Shown: piece after piece, positions 40,661-52,800 of the stretch
Position numbering within the stretch: the stretch's first letter is position 1
How the letters are laid out: each line of letters opens with the position of its first letter
Assembly (NCBI GenBank): GCA_004369045.1
Contig: ML213505.1
Span: forward strand, 1,299,849-1,363,848
DNA length: 64,000 nucleotides
Direction of reading: 5' to 3'
From: Heliocybe sulcata
Taxonomy: Eukaryota; Basidiomycota; Agaricomycetes; Gloeophyllales; Gloeophyllaceae
Translations under genes and position numbers: made by a program
The notes under the pieces: model-generated
The model's input: only the letters and a program-made list of their open reading frames with translations
Told to the model about the DNA's origin: nothing
Database searches by the model: none

Positions 40661-40999
40661 ATGTCTGGAACAACAGCACAGGTCCGTGTACAAGCCTTCT
40701 TCCAGTCCAGAAGCACAAAACTAACATAATCTCGAAAGGACGGAGCTTGGAAGTCAAAGGAGCAAGGAGAAGAGGCTCGCTACATAAACGACAAGGTATG
40801 CACATCCTCAAACCATCACAAAACCAACCTGAACACCCACCCCGACGCACAGGAACGCTCCCAGCTCGAGGCAATCCGCAAAGACCTCCAAGCATCCCAA
40901 GACAGCGCGAGCAAGCAGCAGTCTCACGACTTCGAGGGCGGACACGGCGGTCAGGAAGATCTCGAGGACCGCTACGCTACAACAAGCGGGGAACACTGA
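40661..40999 (+). CDS. Small IF1-like mitochondrial ATPase inhibitor
   Basis: Three exons (40661-40681, 40739-40795, 40853-40999) join to 74 residues starting MSGTTAQDGAWKSKEQ and continuing GEEARYINDKERSQLEAIRK. The pattern DGAW-x-x-K/RE-x4-E-x-x-Y...KE-x-x-QLE-x-(I/L)RK is that of the IATP family: a short inhibitory segment followed by a charged helix. Family members bind F1-ATPase and block ATP hydrolysis when the membrane potential falls. The C-terminus is Gly/His/Asp-rich rather than a long coiled coil. At this ATG there is no obvious mitochondrial presequence. A spliced upstream exon might supply one, as the frame is open back to an acceptor at about 40634. Both introns have good donors, and intron 1 has a CTAAC branch site. 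Confidence 0.68.
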
Positions 41000-41392
41000 A
41001 CCAAGAAATCCAGCCGAGCCCCAATGCCCGAGTGTACCTAGGTCCTGTAATTAATAGCCAAGATCCATGCTGTACGTTAAGCGATAACGATGTTGCTCTA
41101 CCCACTAGTGATAATCACATATCATAATGAATGAGGGACGTGAACCATGAATAAGAAATGACTGCAAAGACTAATAATGACAGATCAAGAGTCGGTATAA
41201 CGATGCATGGGTAGGACGGTAGGGTAATAATACGGGCACAGTTCGTTTACAGATAAAAAGGTAGAAGTAGAAAAAGACAACCAATGTCCAGCATAAAAAC
41301 TGCACGAGCAGAGTCCAATTCCTTAAAGTAGGGGAACATAGCCACAAAAGCGCAGACCAGCATTACCCCGCCCACCTCCACGCCCCCCGAAT

Positions 41393-44252
41393 TCACGACG
41401 GCACCGCAGTAATGAGAGGCTCAGGCACACCCGCCCTCCTCGCCGCACCAGAACAAAGCGGCGACGGCGGCGCCGCATTCGGCCCAACCCACGGGTCCAA
41501 ATAACTGCACGTCGCAATCGCCACATACATACTCGCACTATCCCCCGAATTCGCCCACCCATTCCCCGCATCAACCGTCGCCGTCCCACTAGCCACACTA
41601 AACGTCGCCGCCGTCAACGTCGGCACACTCCCCGTCTGCGTATAACTCGGCAACAGCGTCACCGCGCCCGCATTACTAATCGTCGGCGGCGGCCACGCCA
41701 GACTGCTCGACACACTCGCCGGAACACTCCCCGCGCCCGACCCGCCAGTCTGACTAGGCGCAAGCGGCGGCTGCCACGGCGACGTATTGCCACACACACC
41801 CGCCGCGCTCCTCGGGTCCTTCGGCATCCACCCATTCTGCAACCCCAGCTGGTAACTCCAAGCCGGCGACTCCACCTTGCCGCTAACAGTCGAGTTCCCA
41901 ATCTTCCACGTCCAGAAGAACCAATTCTGCAGCGCGTCCATGCTCGCCAGGGCAAACTGCATAATCGCCTGCTTCATCGTATCGTCCCAAGCCGGCCAGT
42001 CCGTCCACGGATCACAACTCCCCTGCGACGGCCAGTTGCCCGCAAACGTCCCATCGTACCGCGCACCAAGGTTCACACCGTTCACCCACTTGCCGCAGTC
42101 CGTGACGGCGTTGCTGAACTCCCCGGCAGCGGTCAATCCGAAAGCGGACATGCTCTCGTTGAACGAGTTCGCCCAATTGGTGCAGGGACTCTTGGCGTAG
42201 GTCGACATCGCGGCATTCGACTGGCCGTTGAAGCAGATATAAGGATGAGAGTCGAGCGTGATACGATCCGCACCAGGGAGGAACCCAGCCCACTGGGCAC
42301 GGTCGACGAACCCATCATGGTAGGAGATCATCGGGCCCTTGCCCTCACCGACGCCACTCGCCTCGCGCACAATATTGTACGCCTGGAGATAGCTAAATCC
42401 AACTGTCAGCAACACCGCCTCTCGATCTTTTCCATACTCACTATCGACTCAGGACCTCCATCCCCATAACACTCTCCTGCGGCTCATTGGTAATCCCAAA
42501 CATAACCACCACATCCTTATACTGATCCTGACTGATAAACTCCGCCAGAATCCTAATATAATCCAAGCTCCTCTGCGCATTCGCATAGCCCATCGGCCCA
42601 TTAAGCACATTGATATCGCCGAGCTTGCCAGAGTGGTTCCACCCATTCTGTGAACCGGGCAGAGCATGCAGATCGAGATTGATGCGGATCCCGTACTTCC
42701 TAGCCCATTTGATGGCCTTGAGGAAGTAGGTCCAGCACGTCTTGGCGAGGAACGGCTCGTTGTGCCGCGTCTCGATCGCCCAGTAGGGCAGCGGTATGCG
42801 CACAAAGTTCAGGCCCGCACCGGCGATTTCGGCAAAGTCTTCCTCAGTCTGAAGGTTGGACAGTCATGACTACGTCGACTCGCCACGCGCGTAAAAGGTG
42901 GACACTCACGATGAAAGTCTTGTAGTGGTCCTCCAGCTGCTGCAATCCACCGCTCGAGGTGTCAGCAGCCATGTTCGTACTGAGCGTCCATTCGTCGACA
43001 GCCGGTGTCCTTGCATTGACGTACTTCTCATACAAAGCAGGGACACTGCACGTATCCGCATACAGTGAGTATATATAGAGGATATTAATAGACTGTATGC
43101 ACGTACATGAACTGTATAGGATTTGCGGATAACAAGAGATCAATGAGTGAAGCTCAACTTAGATCATAGATCAGGGGTGGGATAAGAAGAGAGAAGACGC
43201 ACAGGTTCGGTGTTTAACCATCCGCCAAGATTGACACTGGAGATTCACTTCCGTCAGCCATCCTGTGCAACGACTATTCGCTTCGCATATACTCACCCTC
43301 GTATCTTGTCAATGCCCCAGTTGAAGGTCTCGTTGAGAGCGGGACTCCACGACTGCGGCCGGGCGCCGTTGTTGAAAGGGTCGTTTTCATCCCAATACCA
43401 GTAGCCACCAAAGGAGTTCGAGTACGTGAACGTCGATCCGTCGTCCGTCGTCACTTTACTGCCATCGCCACCCGTGACGGCCAGGTTCTTTGACCCACTG
43501 CCTCCAGAGCTGCCAGTGCTGCTCGGATTAGCAGGATCGTTACCGCCACCTCTCGTCGCGGAGTCGCTATTCGACGACTTCTTATTGGCAGTGAGGGCAA
43601 CTGGTACGGCAACCGCGATGATCACAATGATCAATCCGGCAATGGAACCAAGAATTATCCATCTTCTGCGTTTGCTAGAACGTGGCGCATTGTATAGTGC
43701 GTGCTTTTCTTCGAGATATTTCGCTCCAGGCGTGCCTGCCTGGCTCATCGGGATATTTTGCTCAGAGCCGGGGTCATCGCGGTAGCTGTACAACTGGCTG
43801 GGCTCGCGTGCGCCGGAGACAGGGGTGCCCGCGTCCCTCGTGCCATCTGGGTTGAGCGCGTAGACGGAGGAATCATTGTCGTACCCGCCCGACCCCGCGT
43901 ACGAGGGCCCGGTGTTATGCGAGGATGCATAGGAGTTGCGGGGGTTGACGCCACCCTCGTCGGCGAGGGCTGGGCCGAGGAAGCGGGGGCGCGAGGGGTC
44001 CGGGAGGTCGGGGGTGGTGGATTCGGGGGAGTGGTAGGAAAGAGAACGGCCCTGCGGGAAGCGAGGGTCTTCGTCGTAGTTGACGTCGAGATGTGAGTCT
44101 GGGACGTTGGGGAGCGGGTCGTAGGCAACGTTTTGGCCGGGCCCGGCGCTGTGCGAGGACGCCATGCTTGTCCGGTTGTCCTCTGCGGGGGTTACGGTGA
44201 CTGTCGGGGGCGGAGACGAGGGGCTGGAAAGATCCTGTGATAGGCGCGACAT
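41393..44252 (-). CDS. Membrane-anchored GH5 exo-1,3-beta-glucanase
   Basis: A type II membrane protein: about 200 cytosolic Ser/Pro-rich residues, a basic stop-transfer (SSKRRRW) and membrane segment WIILGSIAGLIIVIIAVAV, a Ser/Gly linker, then the GH5 barrel. Family motifs are IRGVNLGGWLNTEPFIVPAL, EEDFAEIAGAGLNFVRIPL, NLDLHALPGSQNGWNHSG, the acid/base Glu in FGITNEPQ, and the nucleophile Glu in AAGEFSNAV. LQNWFFWTWKIG and QLGLQNGWMPKDPR close the domain. It matches fungal ExgD-type enzymes that trim beta-1,3-glucan at the plasma membrane. A Thr/Ser-rich tail of about 130 residues follows. The exon at 43107-43111 has only 5 nt; it is required to rebuild EPFIVP. The start at 44252 gives the full cytosolic region. 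Confidence 0.93.
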
Positions 44253-47200
44253 GATTTTTGTGGGTTAGTATGAGTGTAGAAAGAGGGGGGACACGGATCC
44301 ACCGCGCAAACGGTTGGATGGATGAGGAGATATAAGTGACAGAAAATACTTACGGCTGGAAGGAATGTCCGGCAAGTGAATGGAACGAAGCCTAAAGGGA
44401 TGGCAAACTGCCTGGGTGAAAGACAAGAGACCAGTGAAGAGCGTCTTTCTTTAGTCGGACATTGTGCACGGCCACCCCCTATTCGGCACTTCTCGGCACT
44501 CTCCAGTTTACGGTGCGTCTTCTGCCGCTTCCACCACCGCCTTCGCTGCATTGCCTATTGCCGATTATTCCTCTAAATACTACAGTAATTCTGCCGCCGT
44601 TTACGACACCCAGAAGGCTATTCCGTCGCCGTCTGCGAACCTCATGCTTGAATGAATCATCTGACCGATGCGCGCCAAAAGGCAGGTTGCTTGCTTACTG
44701 AACGTGTAGTCGCGATGGCGATCTCTGACCGCGTCATGTCTCTACGTTCCTGGCACCGCTTCGCTTAGCCGGATCTTTGAACTCGTACCGACACTAGTAC
44801 TCCCTGTTCCTCGCAGTAGGCGCTTCCGCTCTCTGTGCCTTCTGAACTCTGGCTTCAGCATCGCGAAATGACAAACGTCTCGTGTCGCACCTCTGCTAAT
44901 TCTCTAAAAGGACCCTCTGTGCCATGTAAACTCTGTTTATGGCACCGTAGATCCAAATGTCCCGCATATTCGACGCGTGCTTCCTAATACACCTTCTAGC
45001 GTCGTGTTCGGATAGACAGGGTGGTCGACATGTTTAATTGACAAAGTCCACGGGCCACTGCGATCTTGCCTATCATTGTTACCGGATACTGCGATCATCT
45101 TATGTACGCTAATATCGCGCTCACTAGCTCGGAGCGCCTATGCTCTTCCGCTTCCACGGCGATGACAACCAACATTAACCCAATCATCCCATGTACGTAC
45201 TCTCGCCCAGGCAAACACCGCTATTCGGAATGCTGATTTCCGACCATATCGTCGTTCATTCATAGGATAAACGCAGACTCAGAGCATCGATTGGAAGGCT
45301 TTGTCACAAGATCATTCCCTACATATCGCATACAATGTGCGGGTGACAACTGCGCGGAACAATTCGATGGACGCTCTGGACAACACCTGCATAAGCCGCG
45401 AGACAAGGCTAGAGGTGTTCATCGTCAAGCAAGGGTCACCCGTCTTAGTGCCAATTTCACAGTAGGCCATGACATTCCGCGTCCATCTGATCCAGGCCGC
45501 ACATCTCTACACTCCGGCGTTCCGACAGCATCGGACGTAACGGCCCACGTACCCACAATCCGACTAGTCGAATCCAGACCGAGGATTTTAAAGGACGAGC
45601 CAGGTATGTGGTTAGCCCCGGACATCCAGGGCCAACCTCACACTTCTGGGCCACGCTTGCAGATCACCATCATCATGTGCTATGTGCCACACATCAGTAG
45701 GCGCTCGCGCATCAAAATATGGGCGCTTGTGGTGAAGTCCGTATCTCCTGCTTGCGAGGCTGAAGAGGACCTGAAGGTTTAAACCTTTATACTCTAGATA
45801 TTCTCCGCGCGGGTTTCTGTGTTCTTTCAGTTTGCCAGCAGAGCATGCTCCGCAGATGCGCAGGCGCAAATGGCGCAAACTGTGTGATTTGCCACGTGCA
45901 TCTGTTGAGCATAGTCGCTGGTGTACCTCCACCTTGGGTCCAGGGCGCCCAGAAGTCGGGTCGCCATGTTGGACCTATTAACGAGGCGATCCGTTCTCTA
46001 ATTAGGCACCCGACTGGTCCATTCCCTATATTTCCCTGAACATAGTGAGCCTGTTTCCTCTTACCCTGCGGCATATACTATGCGGAGGTGTGGATATTCC
46101 GGGAGAGATTACTCCCGTAATGTTTACACCTCCATGGAGTGCGCTGCTGTGGGGCAGATAGTCGGCATGGAGCAGTCCAGGATTCGTGGGAGAGCCTATA
46201 ATCCATCTTCAAGTGATTATCCACTGCGAGTTTCGGGCTCTTCGTTTGAGGTGCAGGGACGTGCGGTGCGAAGGTGCGAGACTCTCTGGGATGTTGGGAT
46301 GTGTGTGTTCATACTTCGCAACATCCAAGAGAGTCTGCATGAACAGATAAAACATGTTGATCCATCTGCCGATGCGACCTCTTCGAGCGGGCTGCTCCCG
46401 GTGACACTCTCACTAATGTCTCGCTCCACACATATCATCTAAGCGCTTGCCATCCCCGTTTCTTCAAGAGCAACTGACACCGTCCATCTCCGTCCGGACG
46501 CACTCCTTCTGGGAGAAACCATATTTAGCTCCTCAGAAAAAGCAATCATCCATCGACACGGGCATATCTCGCAGACTGTTGCAGATAGTGGCGTCGCCAC
46601 TATGTTTAGCAACTGTCAGTGGACTCAGGACATGCGCCTCCATCAGAGCGAGGTCCTTATCGTAGTCTTTCCAGGTATGAAGATTGGCGCGCAATGTCGA
46701 GCTGCATCGTTCCACCGGAGCAGACGAGCGAGAGGGTTTGTTTGTGGGACTGCCGCAATAGGCCTAGGGACTCGGGACGGGTGGGTCCGTCCTCTTCCTT
46801 TCTTCCATTGCCCCGTTCGCCTTATCTCCTCTGTAAACGATGCACTTTGCAGGTCATTTTTGAGGCGCTAGAGCTTCTCACCGTATCACTCGGTGAACCG
46901 CCGTTGCGACGGGTATATAGGGCTTACACCGCCTACGATATCCTGAGGTCCCACCACCGCCTGCTCCTCGATGAATTCATCCAGCTTTCCAGGATGATAT
47001 TTGGACTCCGGACGCACTACCGTGCAATCCGGTACCGGACCGCAGGAAGAGAAGCCTGGTATTTAGAGTTCTGACTTCCAGAACCCGGTAGATGGCAGGG
47101 ATTCTATCCTTGCAATCAGTACGATTACGTCTCGGGCACCCGACGATGGCTACGCTGGCCCTGGGTTCAGGTGCTCGTATCGGGACCTTACTATCTCCTT

Positions 47201-47306
47201 TCTCATGGCAATTACGGGATACAGGATGTTAATATGCCTAGCTGCAACTCATATCTCGAGCAGAGATTGCAAACTCCCGCTATCTTGACCCTTCGATACT
47301 TCTTCT
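44253..47306. other. Gene-poor 3-kb stretch between GH5 and permease B
   Basis: Contains the GH5 and permease B promoters. Three plus-strand frames exist: 45291-45782 (163 codons), 46080-46871 (a long frame broken by one in-frame TAA at 46440, which a possible intron from 46402 to 46443 could remove only by changing frame), and 46619-47074 (151 codons). None has a family motif that I recognise. The region may hold one rapidly evolving or decayed gene. Confidence 0.3.
46080..47074 (+). pseudogene. Possible hypothetical or decayed gene
   Basis: The frame from 46080 reads 120 codons to a TAA and resumes in the same frame for about 140 more to 46871; a second frame covers 46619-47074. Stretches such as CETLWDVGMCVFILRNIQES and RSHHRLLLDEFIQLSRMIFG look protein-like and the latter is amphipathic. 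No domain is recognised. It may be a spliced gene with introns I could not place, or a remnant. Confidence 0.2.
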
Positions 47307-49650
47307 ATGAAGACTCCTGACGAGACGGTAACCGTCCAGCCTGTTACTTTGACAGAAAATGGACGCAAGAATGGTGACGACGCACTGCTTGAGAGCTTGG
47401 GGTACAAGCAGGAATTTAAGAGGGAATTCACGCCCTTGGAGCTCTTCGGTGTCGTGTTCAGCATTCTAGGCGTTGTTCCCTCTATTGCGTACGTCGCTAT
47501 CCACCAGGATTCTGAAGAACATGACTCACTTCAGGATCATTCAGCTCTGTCTTGGTGTATGCCATTCCCAACGGCGGCCCGGTGTCCATGATATGGGGTG
47601 TATGTCATTGCACTAAGCTCTGGCCTCTTCGTTATGGAACTGATGTGCACGTATCCAGTGGGCAGTCTGCACGTTTTTCCTGTTCATGATGGCCTTGGCA
47701 ATGGCCGAACTCGGATCCGCTGCGCCGACTTCAGGGGGCTTGTACTACTGGACGTTCAAGTTCTCGTCGCCCGGTTGGCGGCACCTTTTGTGTTGGATCG
47801 GTGAGTCCTAGGTGTATTATGGTATCGATACCTCATGTCTGATCCACGCGCTTTACAGTCGGTTGTAAGTCAAGACATACTATGTTAATTTTCTCAGTCT
47901 TTTGCCGACTGATCATTCCCTGCAGATGCGAACACAATCGGGAACATCGGCGCCGTCGCATCCGTCGCATGGGGATGTGCTGTCCAGATTATGGCCGCAG
48001 CTAGTATAGGATCCAACTTGAGATTTTCTCCTACCACGGGGCAGACTTAGTGAGCTGAACTCGTCCGATTGCCAAGAGCCTGGCATTTAACAAGAAAATA
48101 TCGCAGCGGCTGTTTCTGTGCGGTTGCCTTTGTCATGGCTGTTATTTGCAGTTCCGCAACAAAAGTCATCGCGCGGCTACAAACTCCGTATACTGTACTA
48201 AATGTCTTGTGAGTCTGATCATCATCATCCATGTCGAAGTCCCGGACTGATCTCACGGCATCCTAAGAGTTATATTGGGCATAGTCATCGCCCTTCCCGC
48301 TGCCACACCGTCAGAATTCATGAACAGTGCGGAGTATGTTTTCGGGAATTTCACGAATTGTGAGTATATGCGCCCCGTACAGTTAATAATCTCAAGCGTC
48401 CGTCAGTGACTACATGGCCTTCCGGGTTCGCATTTGTTCTCAGCTTCCTGGCTCCCTTATGGACAATCGGTGGGATCTCTGGCCAAGCCATCTGTCATAT
48501 TGCTAAGATATGCATGGCTGTCTAGGTGCTTTCGACTCCTGTGTGCACATCAGTGAAGAAGCCTCGAATGCAAGCGTTGCTGTGCCATGGGCCATCGTCC
48601 TTGCTAACATGATCGCTGCTGTGCTCGGATGGGGTAAAGCCTTCGCAATTCCGTGCTCGTTTAGATCCATAACCACATTGATACGCAGGCGTCACTGTGG
48701 CAATCGTTTTCTGCATGGGGACTGATCTGGAGACTATCGTCAGTAGTCCAATTGGCCAGCCATTGGCGACAGTCAGTCTCCTCAGATCTGGTTCCTTTGA
48801 CACTATTTTGACAGGTCACTGTCAGATTTTCTTCAATAGCTTCGGTAAGAAGGGAACTCTCGTGATATGGGCTATTATAGTTGCTCTTCAGTGAGTCGAA
48901 GCAGGTTCTTTTCAGAAGAGATTACTGATAGCTATCTTACAGGTTCCTTATGGGTACAAGCATCGTAAGCTGATTCGGTCGGCGTTTGACGCATACGACC
49001 GACCTCTTGTTCTCTCAGCTAACCGTGGCTTCGCGGCAAAGCTTCGCGTTCGCTCGAGACGGAGCACTGCCCCTCTCTCGAATCCTCTATCACATCAACC
49101 CGTACACCCTTACTCCAGTCAACTGTGTATGGTTTACGACTTCTGCGGCCCTTTTGCTCGGTCTACTAGCGTTCGCTGGGTCGGCAGCCATAGGCGCTGT
49201 CTTTACGCTCTGTGTCACTGCAAACTACCTCGCCTTTTGCATACCTATCACAGCTAGATTCGCGTTCCATAACGACTTCAAGCCAGGTCCGTTCACTTTG
49301 GGACGATGGGTATGTGGCTGTTCCTACGGCAATTATAAGACTCAGCCTTACCCCGTTCACAGGGACTACCCGTCGCTGCTATTGCTGTGTCGTGGATGTG
49401 CTTTTGCATGGTGATTTTCCAGTTCCCTACGGATCCTAATCCACCCGTGGCGGACATGAACTACACTGTTGTTGTCTTGGGCGGTGTGATGACCCTCTGC
49501 CTCGTTTACTATTATTTTCCGCGGTATGGCGGAGTCCATTGGTTTGAAGGTCCCGTATCCAATCTTGAATCAGATGCACGTGGAAAGCCGGATGAAACAT
49601 CGTCGCGCAGCAGCGGCGACAGCGGAGGACAAGAGGAGAAAGGCCAGTAG
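47307..49650 (+). CDS. Amino-acid/choline-type permease B (paralog of permease A)
   Basis: Starts MKTPDETVTVQPVTL, then ALLESLGYKQEFKREFTPLE as in permease A. Further shared motifs are AMAELGSAAPTSGGLYYWT, AVQIMAAASIGSN, ICSSATKVIARLQTPYTVLN, FDSCVHISEEASNASVAVP, VFCMGTDLETIVSSPIGQP, ASRQSFAFARDGALPLSRI and YFPRYGGVHWFEGPV. About 13 exons, and the frame can be followed to the end, so it looks functional. The exon at 47859-47864 is 6 nt (TCGGTT), flanked by introns of 58 and 61 nt, in the same place as in permease A. The C-terminus is hydrophilic (EEKGQ) and differs from A. Same family as Uga4/Hnm1 (ACT family); the substrate is not predictable. It converges with VID21, about 200 bp apart. Confidence 0.88.
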
Positions 49651-49853
49651 TACCAGTAGTAGATACCTCAGCAATGTTTATGTTGGGTAGGATAGCATTT
49701 GCAGCGCCGTGATGGCCTCGAGGTGTTTCCTCGCTCGTCACACATGTTCAGCATAGATAATAAGATCAAAACTAGCATACTACCACAGCCGCTCCCTCCG
49801 CCGGACCTTGAATAACTTAATCGTCGTGACGAACCTCACATGGCACAACACGG

Positions 49854-52800
49854 TCACTGCTGTGGGTACTGAGCAGGTTGGCCAGTCTGGGGCATAGCGC
49901 CTTGTCCGGCTGCTGGTTGGGCCTGTGCATTTTGCGCGTGCTGCGCTCGGACTTGATAAGCATGAGCATGCAGTGTCGCATACTACGGCGATCATTAGTG
50001 ATGAAAAAATCCAGAAAAGGTCGGCTCAGGGACGCACTTGCATATTCTGCAGACGTAGCGCCTCCTGCATTTGCTCAGGGCTCATACTAGCACCATGGAG
50101 CTGGTAGTAATGACCGATATTGGGAATAGGTCGCGGCATCGCGCCCTGCTGGACACCCTGCATCGCGGGCATCGTATTCTGATGAGATTGCGCAGAGGGC
50201 GGACGTGTAGGGTTGGGGGGATTAGTCGGCGTCGCTGTCGTGCGCGGTGGTGAAGCCTGCTACATGCGTATGGCAACCCATGCAGCATAGTAGGCGGAAT
50301 AGAAATAAGTGGCGGAAAAAAAGTTAGTGGAAAGGTCAAACTCGCCTGAACCGTGTTGCTCTGGATTTGCTCCGGCAGACGAGCAGTCTGACCGGCGTTA
50401 ATATTAGGCAAGCGTTGTTGGGATATATTCACTTGGCTACGAATCTGCGGAAGCGCTGACGAAGGGAGGGCCGTACCGGGAAGCCTAGACGCATTCTGCT
50501 GCTGCTGTAGCATTTGAGCTTGCTGAAGCTGCGCCTACGTACGTGCGAAACGGGGTTAAAGTCTGCACGTATGATTTACAATGGTACGTATTCACCAAGT
50601 TGGGAACCCCTTGAATGCCTTGCAGATGCCGTTGGTTCTGTAAGTGCTGCTGCCGCACCAATTCCTGGTCCCTTCGCATGGCCTCACTTTGCTTAGCGTC
50701 CTTTTCAGCCTTCTTGCGACTCAGCTCCAGGGGCGTGTGCTTAGGGAGGCTGTTATATTGACCATGCGTGTCATGAACAGCGGCCGGTTTCCGCTGACCC
50801 ACTGGACAAGATTGAAGACGGGATCCAATGGAACTTGTGAGATGCTCACCTGCAGATTTCTGGGCAGCTTCACGTCTCTTGGCAGCCTTCTTCATTGTCT
50901 CGCTCATTAATTGATGCCGACGACGCTTTCGGTTATCGGTATTGAGGACCAGTGGACCGGACAAAGCGGCTATGTTGGGATTAGGACTGGTTGGACTCTG
51001 CATAGCACTAGCAGAACGTTTAATCCCTCGAGTTGTCATCTGGCCCGGCGGTGGCGGCGGCGGCATGTCTCTATGCGACGTCTCCGATAACTCCCGCAAC
51101 GTCGAGCCGCTCCCCCACTTCGTACACCATCTCTCATAACAATCCCAGGGCATACGCTTATCGGGAGAATGAACGATCCAGGAAGAGTTGAAGCATTCGG
51201 CCACAAGTTGCCAGTTATTCGGAAACTTGTCAGCCAATGACTTCAGTAAAGAGTCCTCGTTTGCAGTCCAGGGATACTCCGTCACCCTTTTCTTTGCGTC
51301 TTTGGGTGCTGGAGGAGCCATATAATGTTCCCTACTCGGGCCCTCATTATTAGCCTTAGTGTGCCCAACGAATAAGCCTTCGCGATTTGGATGAGAACAT
51401 CTCTCAAATAAAGGACTGTTCTGACTTACCAGACTGAGGCAGCTTGTCTGGCTGAACACGGAAAGAGATATTATCAAAGTCCGTGAGGACCACCGGCTCC
51501 TGTGAAGGACACCACTTCCCATGTCTCCAGCGCTTCGACGGCTGTACAGACCCGATCAAAGTTGGCTTGACGTGCATGAACTGCGACACAGGGGTCAACT
51601 TTGTAAGGTTTGTTTCATCGACCCTCCTGTGAGGATCTTCCTTCTTGTCCCCCTTCTTCTTGCCTTCAATCACAGCAATAGCAGTCGCCGGGGGCTCCAG
51701 CAGCCCTAAAGGACGTAATTCGGGGAAGATTTCTGAGAGATCCGTGGGAGGATGCGGTGCCCGGAATGCATCCTCATCAGATGTGGTACTTGGCGGCCTC
51801 TTGTAGATGTCAAAATCGTCCAGGTCCAAGAACAGCGTGTCAGCATCCGAATACACGACATTGTCTCTTAGCCGCAGGTAAGTGATAGGACGTGAATGCG
51901 TCGACGAAGGACCCAAAATAGGATCCGATGCACCGGGCTTCATGGCCGACTCGACCACGGAAGTTCCATCCTTTCCCGTCTTGGCGGCTTCAAGTGCGTT
52001 GTCGTTGTCCGTCGCATTGCCGAGATCCACGGCACCGTTCTGGTCCGCAGGCACCGCATACTGCTCTTCGATATCTTCGACCTTGGGCTCCACACTTTCG
52101 ATATCCCTGTTCCGCTCAAGATCATTGAGCGCGTCACGGAACGTCGTGCCTGCATCAAGCGCATCAATGGCGTCGGTTTCTTGTGCCCCGTTCTCTTGCT
52201 CTTGGTCGTCTTCTGCTTCCGATGCTTCAGACGAAGGATAGTCGATCATTGACATCGGATTCTTGTCTTCACGGCTCGGGGCCCCTTCTAATTCTTCTTC
52301 CTCAAGCTCAGCCTCAATATCTTCCTCGCTCTGCGCCGGCTCCTGGGACGGCCTAGGGCATTTCCAAAAGACGCATATACCAAGTTTGTGCCTTTCCTCA
52401 GTTGTCCCTGCCGCGTGCCAGTCTACAGCTGCACAAGCTAAGTCGAAGGCTATAGCGAGCTTAAATTTACGTTCTTCACGGAAGTCGACACGCATCCATT
52501 TCTATAGACCCTGCGCATCAGCATTTGAATCCGTGCCTGATAGCTGCAAATCACACCATTTCCTCTAATAAATAGTCCCAGTGCGTTTTCATCGTGATCC
52601 CAACTGTTCTCTGTTTCTTCGGCTGCCGGAAGCTCCATTTGCCTTTGTCTTTCAACAGCTCGATACGGTCTAGGGCACGAACAAACCGCATTTCCGTATA
52701 TGCGATCTGAAACTCTGTCAGCAGGTAGACCGAAAAATTAAAAGTTTGAGACCTAACATTCCAATCTCGAGTACTGATGCACTTCTGGGCACGAGAAACT

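Noticed and set aside
45291-45782. 163-codon plus-strand ORF as a real gene
   Set aside because: Composition is uneven, overlapping frames are open on the other strand, and no motif or splice context supports it.
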